Shown here: positions 39,001-44,860 of the stretch, in pieces
How positions within the stretch are numbered: position 1 is the first letter of the stretch
Layout: each line of letters starts with the position of its first letter
Source: Larix kaempferi
Taxonomy: Eukaryota > Streptophyta > Pinopsida > Pinales > Pinaceae
Length of the DNA stretch: 64,000 bases
Assembly (NCBI GenBank): GCA_027924585.1
Contig: BSBM01002098.1
Span: 7,415,001-7,479,000, forward strand
Direction of reading: 5' to 3'
The notes under the pieces: generated by a model
What the model saw: only the letters and a program-made list of their open reading frames with translations
What the model was told of the DNA's origin: nothing
Databases searched by the model: none
Position numbers and translations under genes: made by a program

Positions 39001-39733
39001 GACTGTAGAGTGCAGCTGTGTAGTAAAGCAAACCCATGCAGAGATTATTCCTAAAAGCATGTATTCGCAATAAAATTTAAGTGGAGAAAGTACCCAAAGA
39101 GTGCTGCAGAACCCGAAGTTTCTGTGGGAGGGCAGCAGCGACGCATAACTTAATTGAGCTGCAATTGGCAAGCATGAATCATGAGCTACTAAAGGAAATT
39201 TTCCTTAAAAGAAACACAAAGAAAGCATGACTACAGCACCTGGCGGGGTAGAAGTATTCGTTATCGAGACGGTACCCATAGCGAACAAAACGAGGATTTT
39301 GGTCATCGGTAACCTCTGATAGAAGCACTTGGAGCCTGAACTTATCTGCACTCGCTGTTATGAATCCAAACTTAGCTGGATGAGCTTTCAACAATTCTTC
39401 TATAAATGGGTTGTCCCAGCATCTCTCTTCGCTTATCTTCATAGCACCGAACGCATATTCCAGTAGTATTCCAAAAAGCCCATCGAAATCTCTCAAATTG
39501 TAAGATGAAGATGTCGGATCCCTCCCAGTGAATTTTGGCAAAATGTTTAAAATGCATAACTCGGTTTCCGAGCTTGTCCATAAAATGAAGGAAACTAAAA
39601 TGTTTAAAATCTGAAACTTGGTTTCAGAATCTTTTAACACAGAAGTGACAAAATAAATTAGGTAAATTCTCAAATTTAATTTTTTAAAGACAAAATCTAT
39701 CATAACCGGTAGGAAAGTCATCACTGGCTTCAT
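2891..39733 (-). CDS. Beta-lactamase-like SxxK serine hydrolase, gene with 7 visible exons (3' end off-window)
   Basis: Assembled from exons 39240-39733, 39094-39158, 38105-38238, 3873-3940, 3555-3768, 3265-3357 and 2891-3040. These total 1218 nt, exactly 406 codons with no stop, and every joint is GT-AG. Order of conserved blocks: LLKAHPAKFGF and FRLQVLLSEV near residues 114-141, YFYPAS/SIK (SxxK nucleophile and base), VAHEIRKLFL, VSDN (the SDN motif of class A-type enzymes), RIFHRFS, GDAYIAENGKL, PMDFSEKN, and MLKEAMCQYP. This order matches bacterial serine hydrolases related to beta-lactamases and D-Ala-D-Ala peptidases. The substrate in a plant is unknown. The third motif (K-T/S-G type) is not in view because the last exon(s) are missing. 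Introns are 81, 855, 34,164, 104, 197 and 224 bp. The start ATG is uncertain. All seen exons are open, so the gene could be functional; expression cannot be judged from sequence. Confidence 0.78.
3265..3357 (-). CDS. Serine hydrolase exon 6
   Basis: This is 31 codons in phase 0, between acceptor ATACAG and donor GAG|GTGAGA. It carries PMDFSEKN followed by LLDLQNLLVKLVR, a block typical of the family just after the GDAYIAENGKL segment in exon 5. Frame and both splice sites agree with exons 5 and 7. Confidence 0.82.
3555..3768 (-). CDS. Serine hydrolase exon 5
   Basis: This is 214 nt. Its first base completes a Met codon split with exon 4 (AT|G). It reads WSLGLQSTRIFHRFS, then SREQNRTCEPLW, AVLPPKKSKLP and VGDAYIAENGKL, and ends at donor CTG|GTTAGG. 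RI.HR.S followed by S.E.NR is the family landmark after the SDN helix. The open frame runs 48 bp past the donor, so the donor was chosen by phase and family fit with exon 6. Confidence 0.82.
3873..3940 (-). CDS. Serine hydrolase exon 4 (SDN motif)
   Basis: This is 68 nt, between acceptor TTAATTAG and the strong donor AAT|GTAAGT. It reads VSDNTAFDRLYALVGHRSLNQA and then AT, which joins to G in exon 5. VSDN is the second active-site motif of class A-type serine hydrolases. The exon was predicted from the phases of exons 3 and 5 and then found where both phases fit. Exon 3, to which it must be joined, lies 34 kb away. Confidence 0.82.
3941..5600. other. Intron sequence with a 62-bp period duplication
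   Basis: No protein family is recognised. Open minus-strand frames at 5047-5328 and 5351-5554 show no match to the hydrolase or to another family. A direct duplication is visible: CTTTTCTTTCATTTACTAAC at 4851 recurs with one deletion at 4913, and both copies continue into ATTTGTATC.CTTCTACTTAG. Confidence 0.5.
5600..8110. other. Unrecognised purine-rich intron sequence
   Basis: There are many short A-rich, AAG-rich stretches between 6,730 and 8,000. The plus-strand frames at 5956-6246 and 6257-6520 are open, but I could not match them to a family. It could be very old retroelement gag sequence, but nothing decisive is visible. Confidence 0.35.
9300..9800. repeat. Cluster of telobox-like AAACCCTA words
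   Basis: About a dozen ACCCTA words occur within 500 bp, some as AAACCCTAA, separated by unrelated AT-rich sequence. They are not a tandem telomere array. Such words are common in plant promoters and leader regions. Confidence 0.6.
9830..10090 (+). repeat. CT-rich polypyrimidine tract
   Basis: About 260 bases consist almost entirely of C and T on the plus strand (CTCTTC, CCTTTC, TCCTCC words). The Ser/Leu/Pro-rich frame at 9879-10082 is a by-product of this composition and is not annotated as a gene. Confidence 0.7.
10100..11600. other. Unrecognised intron sequence
   Basis: It is AT-rich with no recognised coding signature. The minus-strand frame at 11115-11384 is open but not assigned. It lies just downstream, on the minus strand, of the PBS-like site at 11601 and could be decayed retroelement sequence. 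Confidence 0.3.
11601..11613 (-). promoter_or_regulatory. Retrotransposon primer-binding-site-like sequence
   Basis: On the minus strand it reads TGGTACCAGAGCC, close to the TGGTATCAGAGC site that pairs with initiator tRNA-Met in Copia elements. It implies a minus-strand LTR ending at about 11614 and extending right. The expected CA end is not intact (it reads TTGTA), and the far end of that LTR was not located. Confidence 0.4.
12650..13200 (-). pseudogene. LINE RNase H domain remnant (3' part of the LINE at 15.4-18.9 kb)
   Basis: On the minus strand, SLAWGSFDGACQ begins an RNase H fold (the FDGA word carries the first catalytic Asp). After a frame change come LRHLFYLLKTTLDRGI and, further on, SQFEVISYTHV and KADHLSKKGL, the typical end of a plant LINE RNase H domain. 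Several frameshifts and stops are present. It has the same strand and order as the LINE reverse-transcriptase block to the right, so I read it as the same element interrupted by an insertion. Confidence 0.65.
13201..14777. mobile_element. Probable solo LTR (about 1.58 kb) nested in the LINE
   Basis: It begins TGTAACACAC and ends GGTATTACA, so TGTAA/TTACA inverted ends bound it. Flanks are CAAAA (left) and AAAAA (right), at best an imperfect 5-bp target duplication. The base composition is visibly richer in CG than the flanks. It contains no recognised protein; the opposed open frames at 13670-13918 match nothing. The LTR call rests on the ends and on its position breaking the LINE between its zinc-binding and RNase H parts. 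Orientation is undecided. Confidence 0.45.
14818..15369 (-). pseudogene. VPS9-domain (Rab5 GEF) gene fragment, VPS9A-like
   Basis: This is a 183-codon open frame. Residues 21-142 (15309 to 14944) match the plant VPS9A guanine-nucleotide exchange factor for Rab5-type GTPases: GLEKYLMTKLF, MSLVQQFI, LDIQPNFQNE, SWLLAQKELQKIN, YKAPRDKLVCILN and FLPVLIYVTIKANPPQ. Before and after this block the similarity stops abruptly. The N-terminal helical region and the C-terminal half of the VPS9 domain, after ANPPQ, are missing. The block has no stop or frameshift, so it is either recent or spliced into something. It lies between the probable LTR and the LINE zinc-binding region on the same strand, which suggests capture by a retroelement or an inserted gene piece. 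Catalytic function is very unlikely with half the domain gone. Confidence 0.75.
15385..18900 (-). mobile_element. Non-LTR retrotransposon (LINE) ORF2 remnant
   Basis: Reading down the minus strand: an endonuclease C-terminal part (18539-18898, with GLITRWNQNV), a linker ending KSRATWLDLGD (17885-18187), RT blocks with NATFIALIPK (17370-17579) and a GLTQGHPLSPYL block (16942-17154). The RT active-site word FVDD is at 16896-16907. Then come a post-RT block with CFNFLWKG and SWGLKHI (16316-16573) and a zinc-binding region with WKIRAPPKSKLFMW (15753-16073) and WGIWLARNSIMF (15381-15698). The pieces are in different frames, so it is inactive. The 5' end is truncated inside the endonuclease. The RNase H domain continues at 12650-13200 beyond an insertion. 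Confidence 0.85.
18900..22100. other. Unrecognised intron sequence, possibly LTR-element non-coding
   Basis: No protein match was found. Words such as CAAAAAGGGC recur near 20,970-21,070. A stretch at 21,700-22,080 with repeated TTGACT/GGTCAA words and a TATATAAACC box (CCATATAAACCAG) would suit the promoter region of an LTR retrotransposon. Boundaries were not found. Confidence 0.35.
22100..25120. other. Unrecognised intron sequence
   Basis: Open frames on both strands at 22,125-22,531 lie over a G/C-rich patch without a family match. CTCTATAAGAGAAGG at about 22,525 is TATA-like. Between 23,600 and 24,600 the text is T-rich and low in coding character. No gene is supported. Confidence 0.35.
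25130..25450 (-). repeat. LTR-like fragment, copy 2 of the dispersed family
   Basis: On the minus strand it shares ordered blocks with 1690-1970: AATTAGGGTTTTAG, GTATTGTAAATGGT and GGTTAAGGGTTTCC, followed by a tail running towards CTTAGTGTTATGTGTG. The two copies are clearly diverged. One lies in the large intron of the hydrolase and the other beyond its last visible exon, so they are independent insertions. Confidence 0.6.
25450..26780. other. AT-rich intron sequence, nothing recognised
   Basis: It is T-rich with many short oligo-T runs. I found no open frame of note, no repeat boundaries and no match to a known family. Confidence 0.45.
26790..28900 (-). mobile_element. LINE 5' portion: ORF1 (DUF4283/zinc knuckle) and start of ORF2 endonuclease
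   Basis: On the minus strand, ORF1 shows RTLVGKFLGRRMS (28308-28724), a DUF4283-type stretch around 28,100-28,250 with stops, and then VLDYVNIPFWCSRCHLYG (27801-28097). There the zinc knuckle CX2CX9C lacks its His (Pro instead). A long low-complexity tail follows at 26952-27527. ORF2 begins with LNIRGLGGQAKK and DRPDIVLIQE (about 26,830-26,960), the N-terminus of an AP-type endonuclease. The element breaks off at about 26,790. Frameshifts and stops make it inactive. Confidence 0.75.
28900..30100. other. Unrecognised sequence with a 44-bp period duplication
   Basis: No gene is recognised. A 41-bp block starting ATTAATTTAATTGGGT at 29955 is repeated exactly at 29999. A (TA)n microsatellite lies at about 29,060. 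Confidence 0.55.
30120..31200 (+). mobile_element. Ty1/Copia gag-protease-pre-integrase remnant
   Basis: The gag C-terminal region has a UBN2-like block (DQELVPISLNGLSPVWEAF, 30221-30442). A CCHC zinc knuckle, CYKCHKKEHFVNQC, is at 30516-30557. A protease-like region with VDNGHHG (30,700-30,740), where an active protease would have DSG/DTG, is followed by VELGDDGIYP and VLFVLELTKNLLSV. The GAG-pre-integrase block ends with LCKLWHKRLRYLHYKALP (30,993-31,199). Frame changes and stops show it is dead. No integrase core or RT follows. Confidence 0.75.
31307..31615 (+). mobile_element. Copia LTR (309 bp)
   Basis: It has perfect 5-bp inverted ends TGTTA...TAACA. A TATA-like box, CCTATATATATGAGAGG, lies at about 31,380, with a short transcribed tail after it. 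It is followed without a gap by a PBS at 31616, so it is in 5' LTR position of a plus-strand element whose coding region is not present downstream. It abuts Copia gag/protease remains on its left, which could be a separate older copy. Confidence 0.7.
31616..31630 (+). promoter_or_regulatory. Copia primer-binding site
   Basis: TGGTATCGGAGATGC directly follows the LTR end. It differs by one base from the TGGTATCAGAG core complementary to the 3' end of initiator tRNA-Met, which primes minus-strand DNA in Copia elements. Confidence 0.7.
31631..32430. other. Leader-like region after the Copia PBS, no coding sequence recognised
   Basis: About 800 bp follow the PBS without a recognisable gag. The 67-codon plus frame at 31696-31899 and the minus frame at 32127-32351 match nothing I know. 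Confidence 0.4.
32434..32860 (+). pseudogene. Cinnamyl-alcohol-dehydrogenase-like pseudogene, pieces in permuted order
   Basis: The first piece (32434-32649) is a middle part of a zinc alcohol dehydrogenase of the CAD type. It holds the structural-zinc cysteines (CCHCDSC, then YC), EKVIWTYGSIDVD, a SLMTCNQSFVLKVPENLPL stretch and AAPL, with in-frame stops. The second piece (32646-32860) is the N-terminal part: GLQDVTFRIVYCGIC and DLHQICNGW, then VPGHELVG, and after a frameshift VEVGSEVKNF. In a normal CAD the second piece precedes the first. The catalytic-zinc region CGICHTDLH reads CGICYFDLH here. It is therefore a dead, rearranged gene, and no C-terminal cofactor-binding half was seen. Confidence 0.75.
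32900..38100. other. Remaining left part of intron 3 next to exon 3, nothing recognised
   Basis: I read through this for exons of the hydrolase and for other genes and found none. Features seen: an imperfect inverted repeat at 33,420-33,465 (ACCATGCATG...TGCATGGT), AT-rich tracts near 34,000-34,170, and short open frames without family matches. Some of it is likely very old mobile-element sequence. Confidence 0.4.
38105..38238 (-). CDS. Serine hydrolase exon 3
   Basis: This is 134 nt, between acceptor ACATACAG and donor TTG|GTAATC. The first two bases complete a Gly codon. It reads TPMSFYPILEDNN and ends with VAHEIRKLFL, a signature that in bacterial relatives leads straight into the SDN motif. 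The frame is open across the whole exon. Confidence 0.82.
38324..38730. repeat. Tandem duplication, 198-bp period, in intron 2
   Basis: ATTGACAAGCTGTTTCCTAT at 38331 recurs at 38529. The copies stay alignable through CCCTGCCCCATGCTA, GGCTTACAAACA and AAAGGCCTGCTTGCACA. The second copy has small insertions (ACT; a doubled TTCATCCAAG). This is a simple two-copy local duplication. Confidence 0.85.
39094..39158 (-). CDS. Serine hydrolase exon 2 (SxxK motif)
   Basis: This is 65 nt, between acceptor CCAATTGCAG and donor TTGG|GTACTT. The first base completes the AG|C serine codon from exon 1, giving YFYPAS followed by SIKLCVAAALPQKL. S..K is the nucleophile/general-base motif of serine beta-lactamase-fold enzymes. 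The exon was predicted from exon 1 (AG at the donor) before being found. Confidence 0.82.
39240..39733 (-). CDS. Serine hydrolase exon 1 (start uncertain)
   Basis: The ATG at 39733 opens a frame of 164 codons plus AG to the donor GCCAG|GTGCTG. The family-like part begins around residue 103 (RCWDNPFIEELLKAHPAKFGF), followed by FRLQVLLSEV and RYGYRLDNEYFYPA. An in-frame ATG at 39442 (MKISEE) is an alternative start that would drop the poorly conserved leader. The leader holds an internal near-repeat (SETKFQILNI and SETELCILNI), which looks like a small tandem duplication and argues that it may be 5' UTR. No clear transit peptide can be called. Confidence 0.7.
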
Positions 39734-39779
39734 ATTATTAAAAAAACCATACCATTTGGTTTCATGTTATTAAAAAAAA

Positions 39780-40016
39780 CTATACCATTTGAAATAACTG
39801 GCTAAAAACTTCCATTCTTAAGACATGGTTGTAAATCTTGAACTTTTAACGAATTATTAACTAATGAAAAGTCAATCTTAATCTTAACATTAAGAACATG
39901 ACTAAGTATAAATTATTATTTTAATTAATAATAAAATCTTAAATTTAAAAACATTTAAATATGAATTATTAATATATTTTATTATTATTATTAATGATAA
40001 ATTTATTTATCCTCGG
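39780..40016. promoter_or_regulatory. AT-rich upstream region of the hydrolase
   Basis: About 230 bp are almost purely A/T (TTAATTAATAATAAAAT, TTATTATTATTATTAATG) and lie just upstream of the minus-strand gene. Several TATA-like words exist, but no single promoter can be picked. Confidence 0.35.
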
Positions 40017-41072
40017 ATGCGGGTGTCACTCAAACCTTGCTCACAGGTGGATGCATTGAGCGCACACCTAGCAACAACGTTCAGCACAAGCTCTCAATAT
40101 AGAGTGTTGGCAAGAGCACTCATTGCGAAATTAATGCGGTGGAGGTTGGTGAGGTGGGGAATAATGCTGAAGTTATTACGCCAGGGTGGGCGAGCTTGGA
40201 GCAGGACAGGAATGTCTCTTCACATTAATCTCGCAAACCGGACTATGACGCTCCCTCGTGTGACATCCCCTGGCTCCTTCCCTGAGCGAGGTGTTATAGT
40301 GAACAGGATCAACACCATCCTCATTTACAATTGCAACCAGGTTAGTGAAGCTGGTCGCTCTGCTCAGCAGTTTCTAGTTCTGGTGGTGGAAAGTTTCAGA
40401 ATGTCGATACCGCGTGGTACCTCCAAAAGAGTTGTTGGCCATGGCACCAGGTGTGGAGCTGATAAACCAGGTAAAGAAAAAGTGGCCATCAGCGGGTATG
40501 CAAATAATGTCTCTAGTCCAGTCTGTTGCCTGATTGATGATTGGAAATCCAGTAGAGTTGCGGAGATTCGGGCTTTTGGAAGCCATGGAAACCAGATAAA
40601 CTACTACTGGCTCGTAAAAAACATGATGGGTACTTTGGTTGAGGAAATGATTTCCAACTGGAACACGGCCAAAACCTCAATCCTGGACATTAGAGCCAAC
40701 CTGGTGCATTTGGACGAAAAACTGGTAAGCTTGGACTCCAACTTCGCAGGAGGAAAATACTCTATGGAGCGTTGCACCGTCTTATGTGCTGGCTCTGAGC
40801 ACGTTGGTCCTGCAAAAACAAGGAGGCCTCTGCTGCTGGAGGGGTTACAAGGTCTGGTGTTGTCTCGGTCGCCACTGGTGCTGAACCATCTATCAAAGAC
40901 ACTGTGGTCACTGAAGGGAAACTGTCGGAATCCACGGCCAATCTGGATTACCCTTCCCTCCTGGCTACCTTCCCCGTGTCGTCCACCATCGGGCCCCTGC
41001 AATACAAACGAGTCTGGAAGTCTGACAATGGAAGCGTCTCCCCCCGTCGCAAAGCGAGCCTCTATCTCCTAA
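40017..41072 (+). CDS. Unidentified 351-codon ORF, possibly mobile-element-derived
   Basis: It is open from ATG to stop, with higher GC than its surroundings. I do not recognise the protein. Readable stretches include EIRAFGSHGNQINYYWLVKN, SILDIRANLVHLDEKL and LDSNFAGGKYS. The text in the other plus frame from 40904 to 41410 also looks protein-like (ANLDYPSLLATFPVSSTIG, RKASLY), as if a frameshift near 40,830-40,900 divides one longer old reading frame. The following segment, with a T-rich hydrophobic frame, resembles non-coding parts of plant retroelements. It is head-to-head with the hydrolase. It could also be a composition artefact. Confidence 0.3.
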   Translation: MRVSLKPCSQVDALSAHLATTFSTSSQYRVLARALIAKLMRWRLVRWGIMLKLLRQGGRAWSRTGMSLHINLANRTMTLPRVTSPGSFPERGVIVNRINTILIYNCNQVSEAGRSAQQFLVLVVESFRMSIPRGTSKRVVGHGTRCGADKPGKEKVAISGYANNVSSPVCCLIDDWKSSRVAEIRAFGSHGNQINYYWLVKNMMGTLVEEMISNWNTAKTSILDIRANLVHLDEKLVSLDSNFAGGKYSMERCTVLCAGSEHVGPAKTRRPLLLEGLQGLVLSRSPLVLNHLSKTLWSLKGNCRNPRPIWITLPSWLPSPCRPPSGPCNTNESGSLTMEASPPVAKRASIS

Positions 41073-41409
41073 GCTTCTTCCTCATGGCTGGGACGACGAC
41101 TTCTTCGGTAGCTGCCCAATTCTGGAAGAAAAACCGAGTCCTCCTCATGCATGAGCAAGCTCATAGGTTGGCTTTGGTGGTTCCAAGTTTTTGCTATGAT
41201 TTTCAGTGTTTTTGTTTATATTGGCTTCATAGTCTGTTTTTTTGGTCTCGTTTGTTCCCAAGTCTGTTTTGTCAGGACTCTTACACGACCTGGTCTCCTC
41301 ACACAGGTTTTTTTTGTAACAATAATAGATTCTCTAGCATTTTTGAGTGCCTGGGGTGGTGGTTTCACCACCTCATACCGCCTAAGCTTGTAAACAGATA
41401 TGTAATGTA

Positions 41410-42590
41410 ATCTATGGTTCTCTTTTTATGTCCCTGAAGGGGATCATATATGTATCATTGAGTCCCTATTATTTTGACCCGACGTTTATAAATTTTTCAT
41501 CAGTGTATAGTTGTTGTAAAGTTGAAAATATATTTTATTTAAAAAAAAATTTAAAAATGGAATTTTTTGAATTGTTATTGGTTGGAGGTTGTGATGTCAT
41601 CCTCGTTTTTCCCTTCTCGGGAGGGGCCCGCCGGATGATGTCACCTGGGTGGAGGGTTTCAAACGATTTCAGACTTTCCTACTTCTATTGGTTGTCAGTC
41701 ATTTAATAAATGAGAGTCTTTTCCTTCTGATATATGCTCATGGTGGAGATGAATGGAGTGACTTGTACCAGGCTATAGCAATTAATGCACTAGAAGCCTC
41801 GTTGGTCCCCTTTGCGCCTGGTTGAGGGAATGGTCGGTGACAAACAGTAGCACAATTCACTTATTTTTCTTTTCTGTCTGGTGGTTGACGGGAGGAGGCC
41901 CGACCGCCCGAGGGATATTATATTCTCGGTATGTGCGAGAGCGAGCGTGCACTAGTCATGCTGTGGTTGAAGAGCAGCCATTAATGTGATGGCAGACCCA
42001 TCATTATAACAAATTCTACCCATGAATGAGACGTCCAGAATGGATGTATGATGTCGATGACTCGGTATATGCATCAACTATTAACTTAAATCTCATTTTA
42101 ACTCCTCTCATTGCATAAACAAATTTCAATTAGAGAAATCGCTTACGATATCGTGACGGGATTGTCAATGTCTGTCGTTCCCCATACTATAACAACGTAG
42201 ATGAAGTCTTAGGTTGATTGTGGGATTGGATTTTGTGGTTTAGTTTAACGGGAGATTTGGTGAGAGCTCGGAATGAAATTGGGATTAGCGTTGTTTTCAT
42301 AAATATATACTCAATGACGGAGGGACGGGAGATATGATGATGATCCAGGTAATGTCACATGGGAGATATGACGAATTTTCATTTTTATTGTTATAAATTC
42401 CCCATATCCAAGCTCTTTCTCTCATTTTTCCTTCCCGTTTGCCTGCGTTGCGCTTGGAATCCTTGTGAATTATCGGTTTCCACCCCCACCCAACCCACGA
42501 CCATATAACGCGCACTACACTCCTCATCTTCATCTCCCCTCTGGTCCGTCTTCCTAAATTTTAACCATTTCCTCCTCTCCCCACTTCGTT
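41410..42590. other. Intergenic, nothing recognised
   Basis: It contains an imperfect inverted repeat (GTGATGTCATCC at about 41,590; GGATGATGTCAC at about 41,634) around a GC-rich core. The ATTGGT...GTCCTCCTCG-type text at 51,220-51,290 is weakly similar. No gene is supported. Confidence 0.4.
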
Positions 42591-42652
42591 TGTTCATGGA
42601 CTTTGCAAGCATTCCATTAACAACATGTTTACAAGCTGCACTAACTTTGCCT

Positions 42653-42816
42653 GGTATTTTATTTTCGTTTTGATTTTTGATATTGTAGTATTCTCTGCCA
42701 TTGACCGCTACTTTCATTTCCTTTTCATTGCAGAGGTATTTTATTTTCGTTGTGGTTTGTGATATTGTACTATTTGCTGCCACTGACCGCTTCTTTCATT
42801 TCCTTTTCATTTGTAG
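42653..42816 (+). repeat. Tandem duplication, 82-bp period, ending in splice-acceptor-like sites
   Basis: GGTATTTTATTTTCG starts at 42653 and again at 42735. The copies end in CTTTTCATTGCAG and CTTTTCATTTGTAG, both of which look like plant 3' splice sites. The arrangement could provide alternative acceptors for the short ORF that follows, if the region is transcribed. Confidence 0.7.
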
Positions 42817-42848
42817 TTAACATTGTTATTGAGAGCATTCTTACAAGA

Positions 42849-43022
42849 ATGGGGGAAGTCGCGGTGAAGACAAATGATAATTTTGTGAACGAAAACAGTG
42901 TCCATGAAATGAGCAGCAGCAATGGAAGAGTAACTTCGGCACCTCAGCTTGGCGAAGGACGGCAGCAATGCTGCTGGTACGAAGAAGAAGTTTGGCGTCA
43001 AATAGAACAGAAATACTATTGA
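42849..43022 (+). CDS. Hypothetical 57-residue protein or exon
   Basis: ATG to TGA without interruption. It is polar with an acidic/aromatic end (CCWYEEEVWRQIEQKYY). I recognise no family. It follows a duplicated acceptor-like tract and a possible upstream start at 42596. Little else supports it, and it could be chance. Confidence 0.25.
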   Translation: MGEVAVKTNDNFVNENSVHEMSSSNGRVTSAPQLGEGRQQCCWYEEEVWRQIEQKYY

Positions 43023-43560
43023 GGAAATAAAAGGATTAGCAATTACACGCTTGTTTGTCACTTGGACTTTGATGCTCTTACATGTGAACAAACTAGACTT
43101 CATCCAAAAGACAGAAACAATAACAAGCCTTATTGGAAGATGTTTGGGTTCTTCTAACATCTGAGCGAGAAGGCTAAGAGAGGCATGTGAGCTTTGTCGT
43201 TCGGTTGGCTTGGCTTGGCTTGGAAGGCGGGTACTTTATATGGGCTTTGATCCTTGTCCTCCACTAAAAGCTGCATTATGATTCAATTCAATACAGATGT
43301 TTGAAATCCATGTATGTATCCAAAATAAAATAAAGAAACAAATTCTAAGACCTACATTTTATGAAGTTGACCTAGTCCAGTGCTATTGACAACTGCTATT
43401 CCCAAACGTCGGCTTGGTTCTGAATGGAGACAAACAACACCTCCTATGAAGAATTTTTTCAATTCATGGCTTCCGCTAAGTCAGTCTCAAGTGCATGAAC
43501 ACAAAGCTAGTAGTTCTGAGTCATGGAGGAGTACTTAACTTGACGTTCTCGATACTCATC

Positions 43561-43827
43561 TCACTCCGCCTTGGCCACAACAACTAATGGAAGCAACATA
43601 AAAACATCGATGATGCCAGCGACAATTCTGTATTTTCCCATGGAAAATATGACCTGGTTCTCAATGATAATGAAAACCATGAGAAATCCTGCGAGAAACA
43701 AGGCTATATACAGAAAATGATAGAACTGGCGCAGCTCATTCTCATCCATTATTGAAGCTCTTACAGGGCGTATAATAAACATGTCTTCAATTATTGAGTC
43801 AAAACTATCACGTGGTACTAAGAACAA
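43561..43827 (-). pseudogene. Nodulin-like/NFD4-type MFS transporter fragment
   Basis: The minus-strand frame reads FIIRPVRAS, RQFYHFLYIALFLAGFLMVF, then IENQVIF and a second hydrophobic run ending LLPLVVVAKAE and a stop. This is the middle transmembrane region (after the first six helices) of plant nodulin-like major facilitator proteins such as NFD4. No other helices of the family are found nearby, so it is a gene fragment or an isolated exon. Confidence 0.6.
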
Positions 43828-44039
43828 TATAGGAAAACTTGATAATACAACATCTTTCGAGTCAAAAGGGTTTTGAATTTCTCATTGTTTTATCTTATTT
43901 TGATATTAATGTTTTTTTATTGATTTATTTTATTTTGATATTAATATTTATGAATAACTCAATTGGATGGAGAAGTTAATAGCCTCAAAAGTGGTCTAGC
44001 TTTTTGGATGAGTCAATTTGGATGAATGATGACTAGGTT

Positions 44040-44860
44040 CGGGATGCCAGTTGTTGGACACCCCACCTGGCTCCGCCCCCCACGCCACGTGGCCAACTTC
44101 AATTGTGTCGTTTTCCGGTTGACGAGGTAGTGCCACCTGTCTAGTAGGTGGGCGCCTTTACGCCGCACGTGCAGCGTGCCTTTTCATGGTCCCATGGACC
44201 TTTTCCTGGGAAAGGTCTTACCCTCTGTGTCTTTCTGTTCGGGCCCGAAGTGTGGGCGTTGTGTTGCCCCGGTTGTTGAGGAGCTCGACCTCCGCTGCTA
44301 TTTGTCCCTTCGCTCGTCTCTGTTCACCTGGCACTCGTCTTTGTTCACCTGGCGCTCGGCTTTGGTGATATCCTGCACACGTTTGTTGGTGGTCCGTCCT
44401 GGTTGTTTCTTCGGACATGGTGGCATTTCGCTCAATGGTGCGCTTCGTTATGTTTAGATGTGGTGGCGACTTGGAGTATCCCTGTTTCAGTGGTGGAGAT
44501 GCCGGGTTCCGCCTCTCGTGGTTTCGGTGGTGGCGATGGTGGCTTTCTGTCCCTGGTCCAGTAGCTGCGGTGGCTTCGCTCCTGGTCCGGTAGTTGCGGT
44601 GCTCTGTTCGGCGGCTTCGCTCCTGGTCCGGTAGCTGTGGTGACTTCGTTACGTTGTTGCGCTCGGTTTCTTCATCCTGTGGCTCGCTGGCTTCGTTCGG
44701 TGGCTCGTTGGTAGGTTTCCTACCATCCATCCCTGCAAACGTGTTTTTCAACACTCCCAATCTGTTGGGGATTCTGTGGACCTTCTGTGCTGCATTTCAA
44801 GGTTTAACATTGCGTTGGTTTGTTGTTGTTGTTGGAAAATTTAGTTTAATATGGAAAATT
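44040..44860. other. GC-rich segment with short degenerate repeats
   Basis: Composition changes sharply to G/C-rich. CTCCTGGTCCGGTAG-type words recur three times (44,555-44,640), and TTCACCTGGC.CTCG recurs twice (44,325-44,360). Long frames open on both strands (44176-44457, 44218-44760) follow from composition and repeats, and none matches a family. Confidence 0.5.

Noticed and set aside
44176-44760. 180-codon minus frame and overlapping plus frames.
   Set aside because: They follow from GC-rich short repeats (Arg/Thr/Glu-rich text such as YRTRSEAT); no domain is visible.
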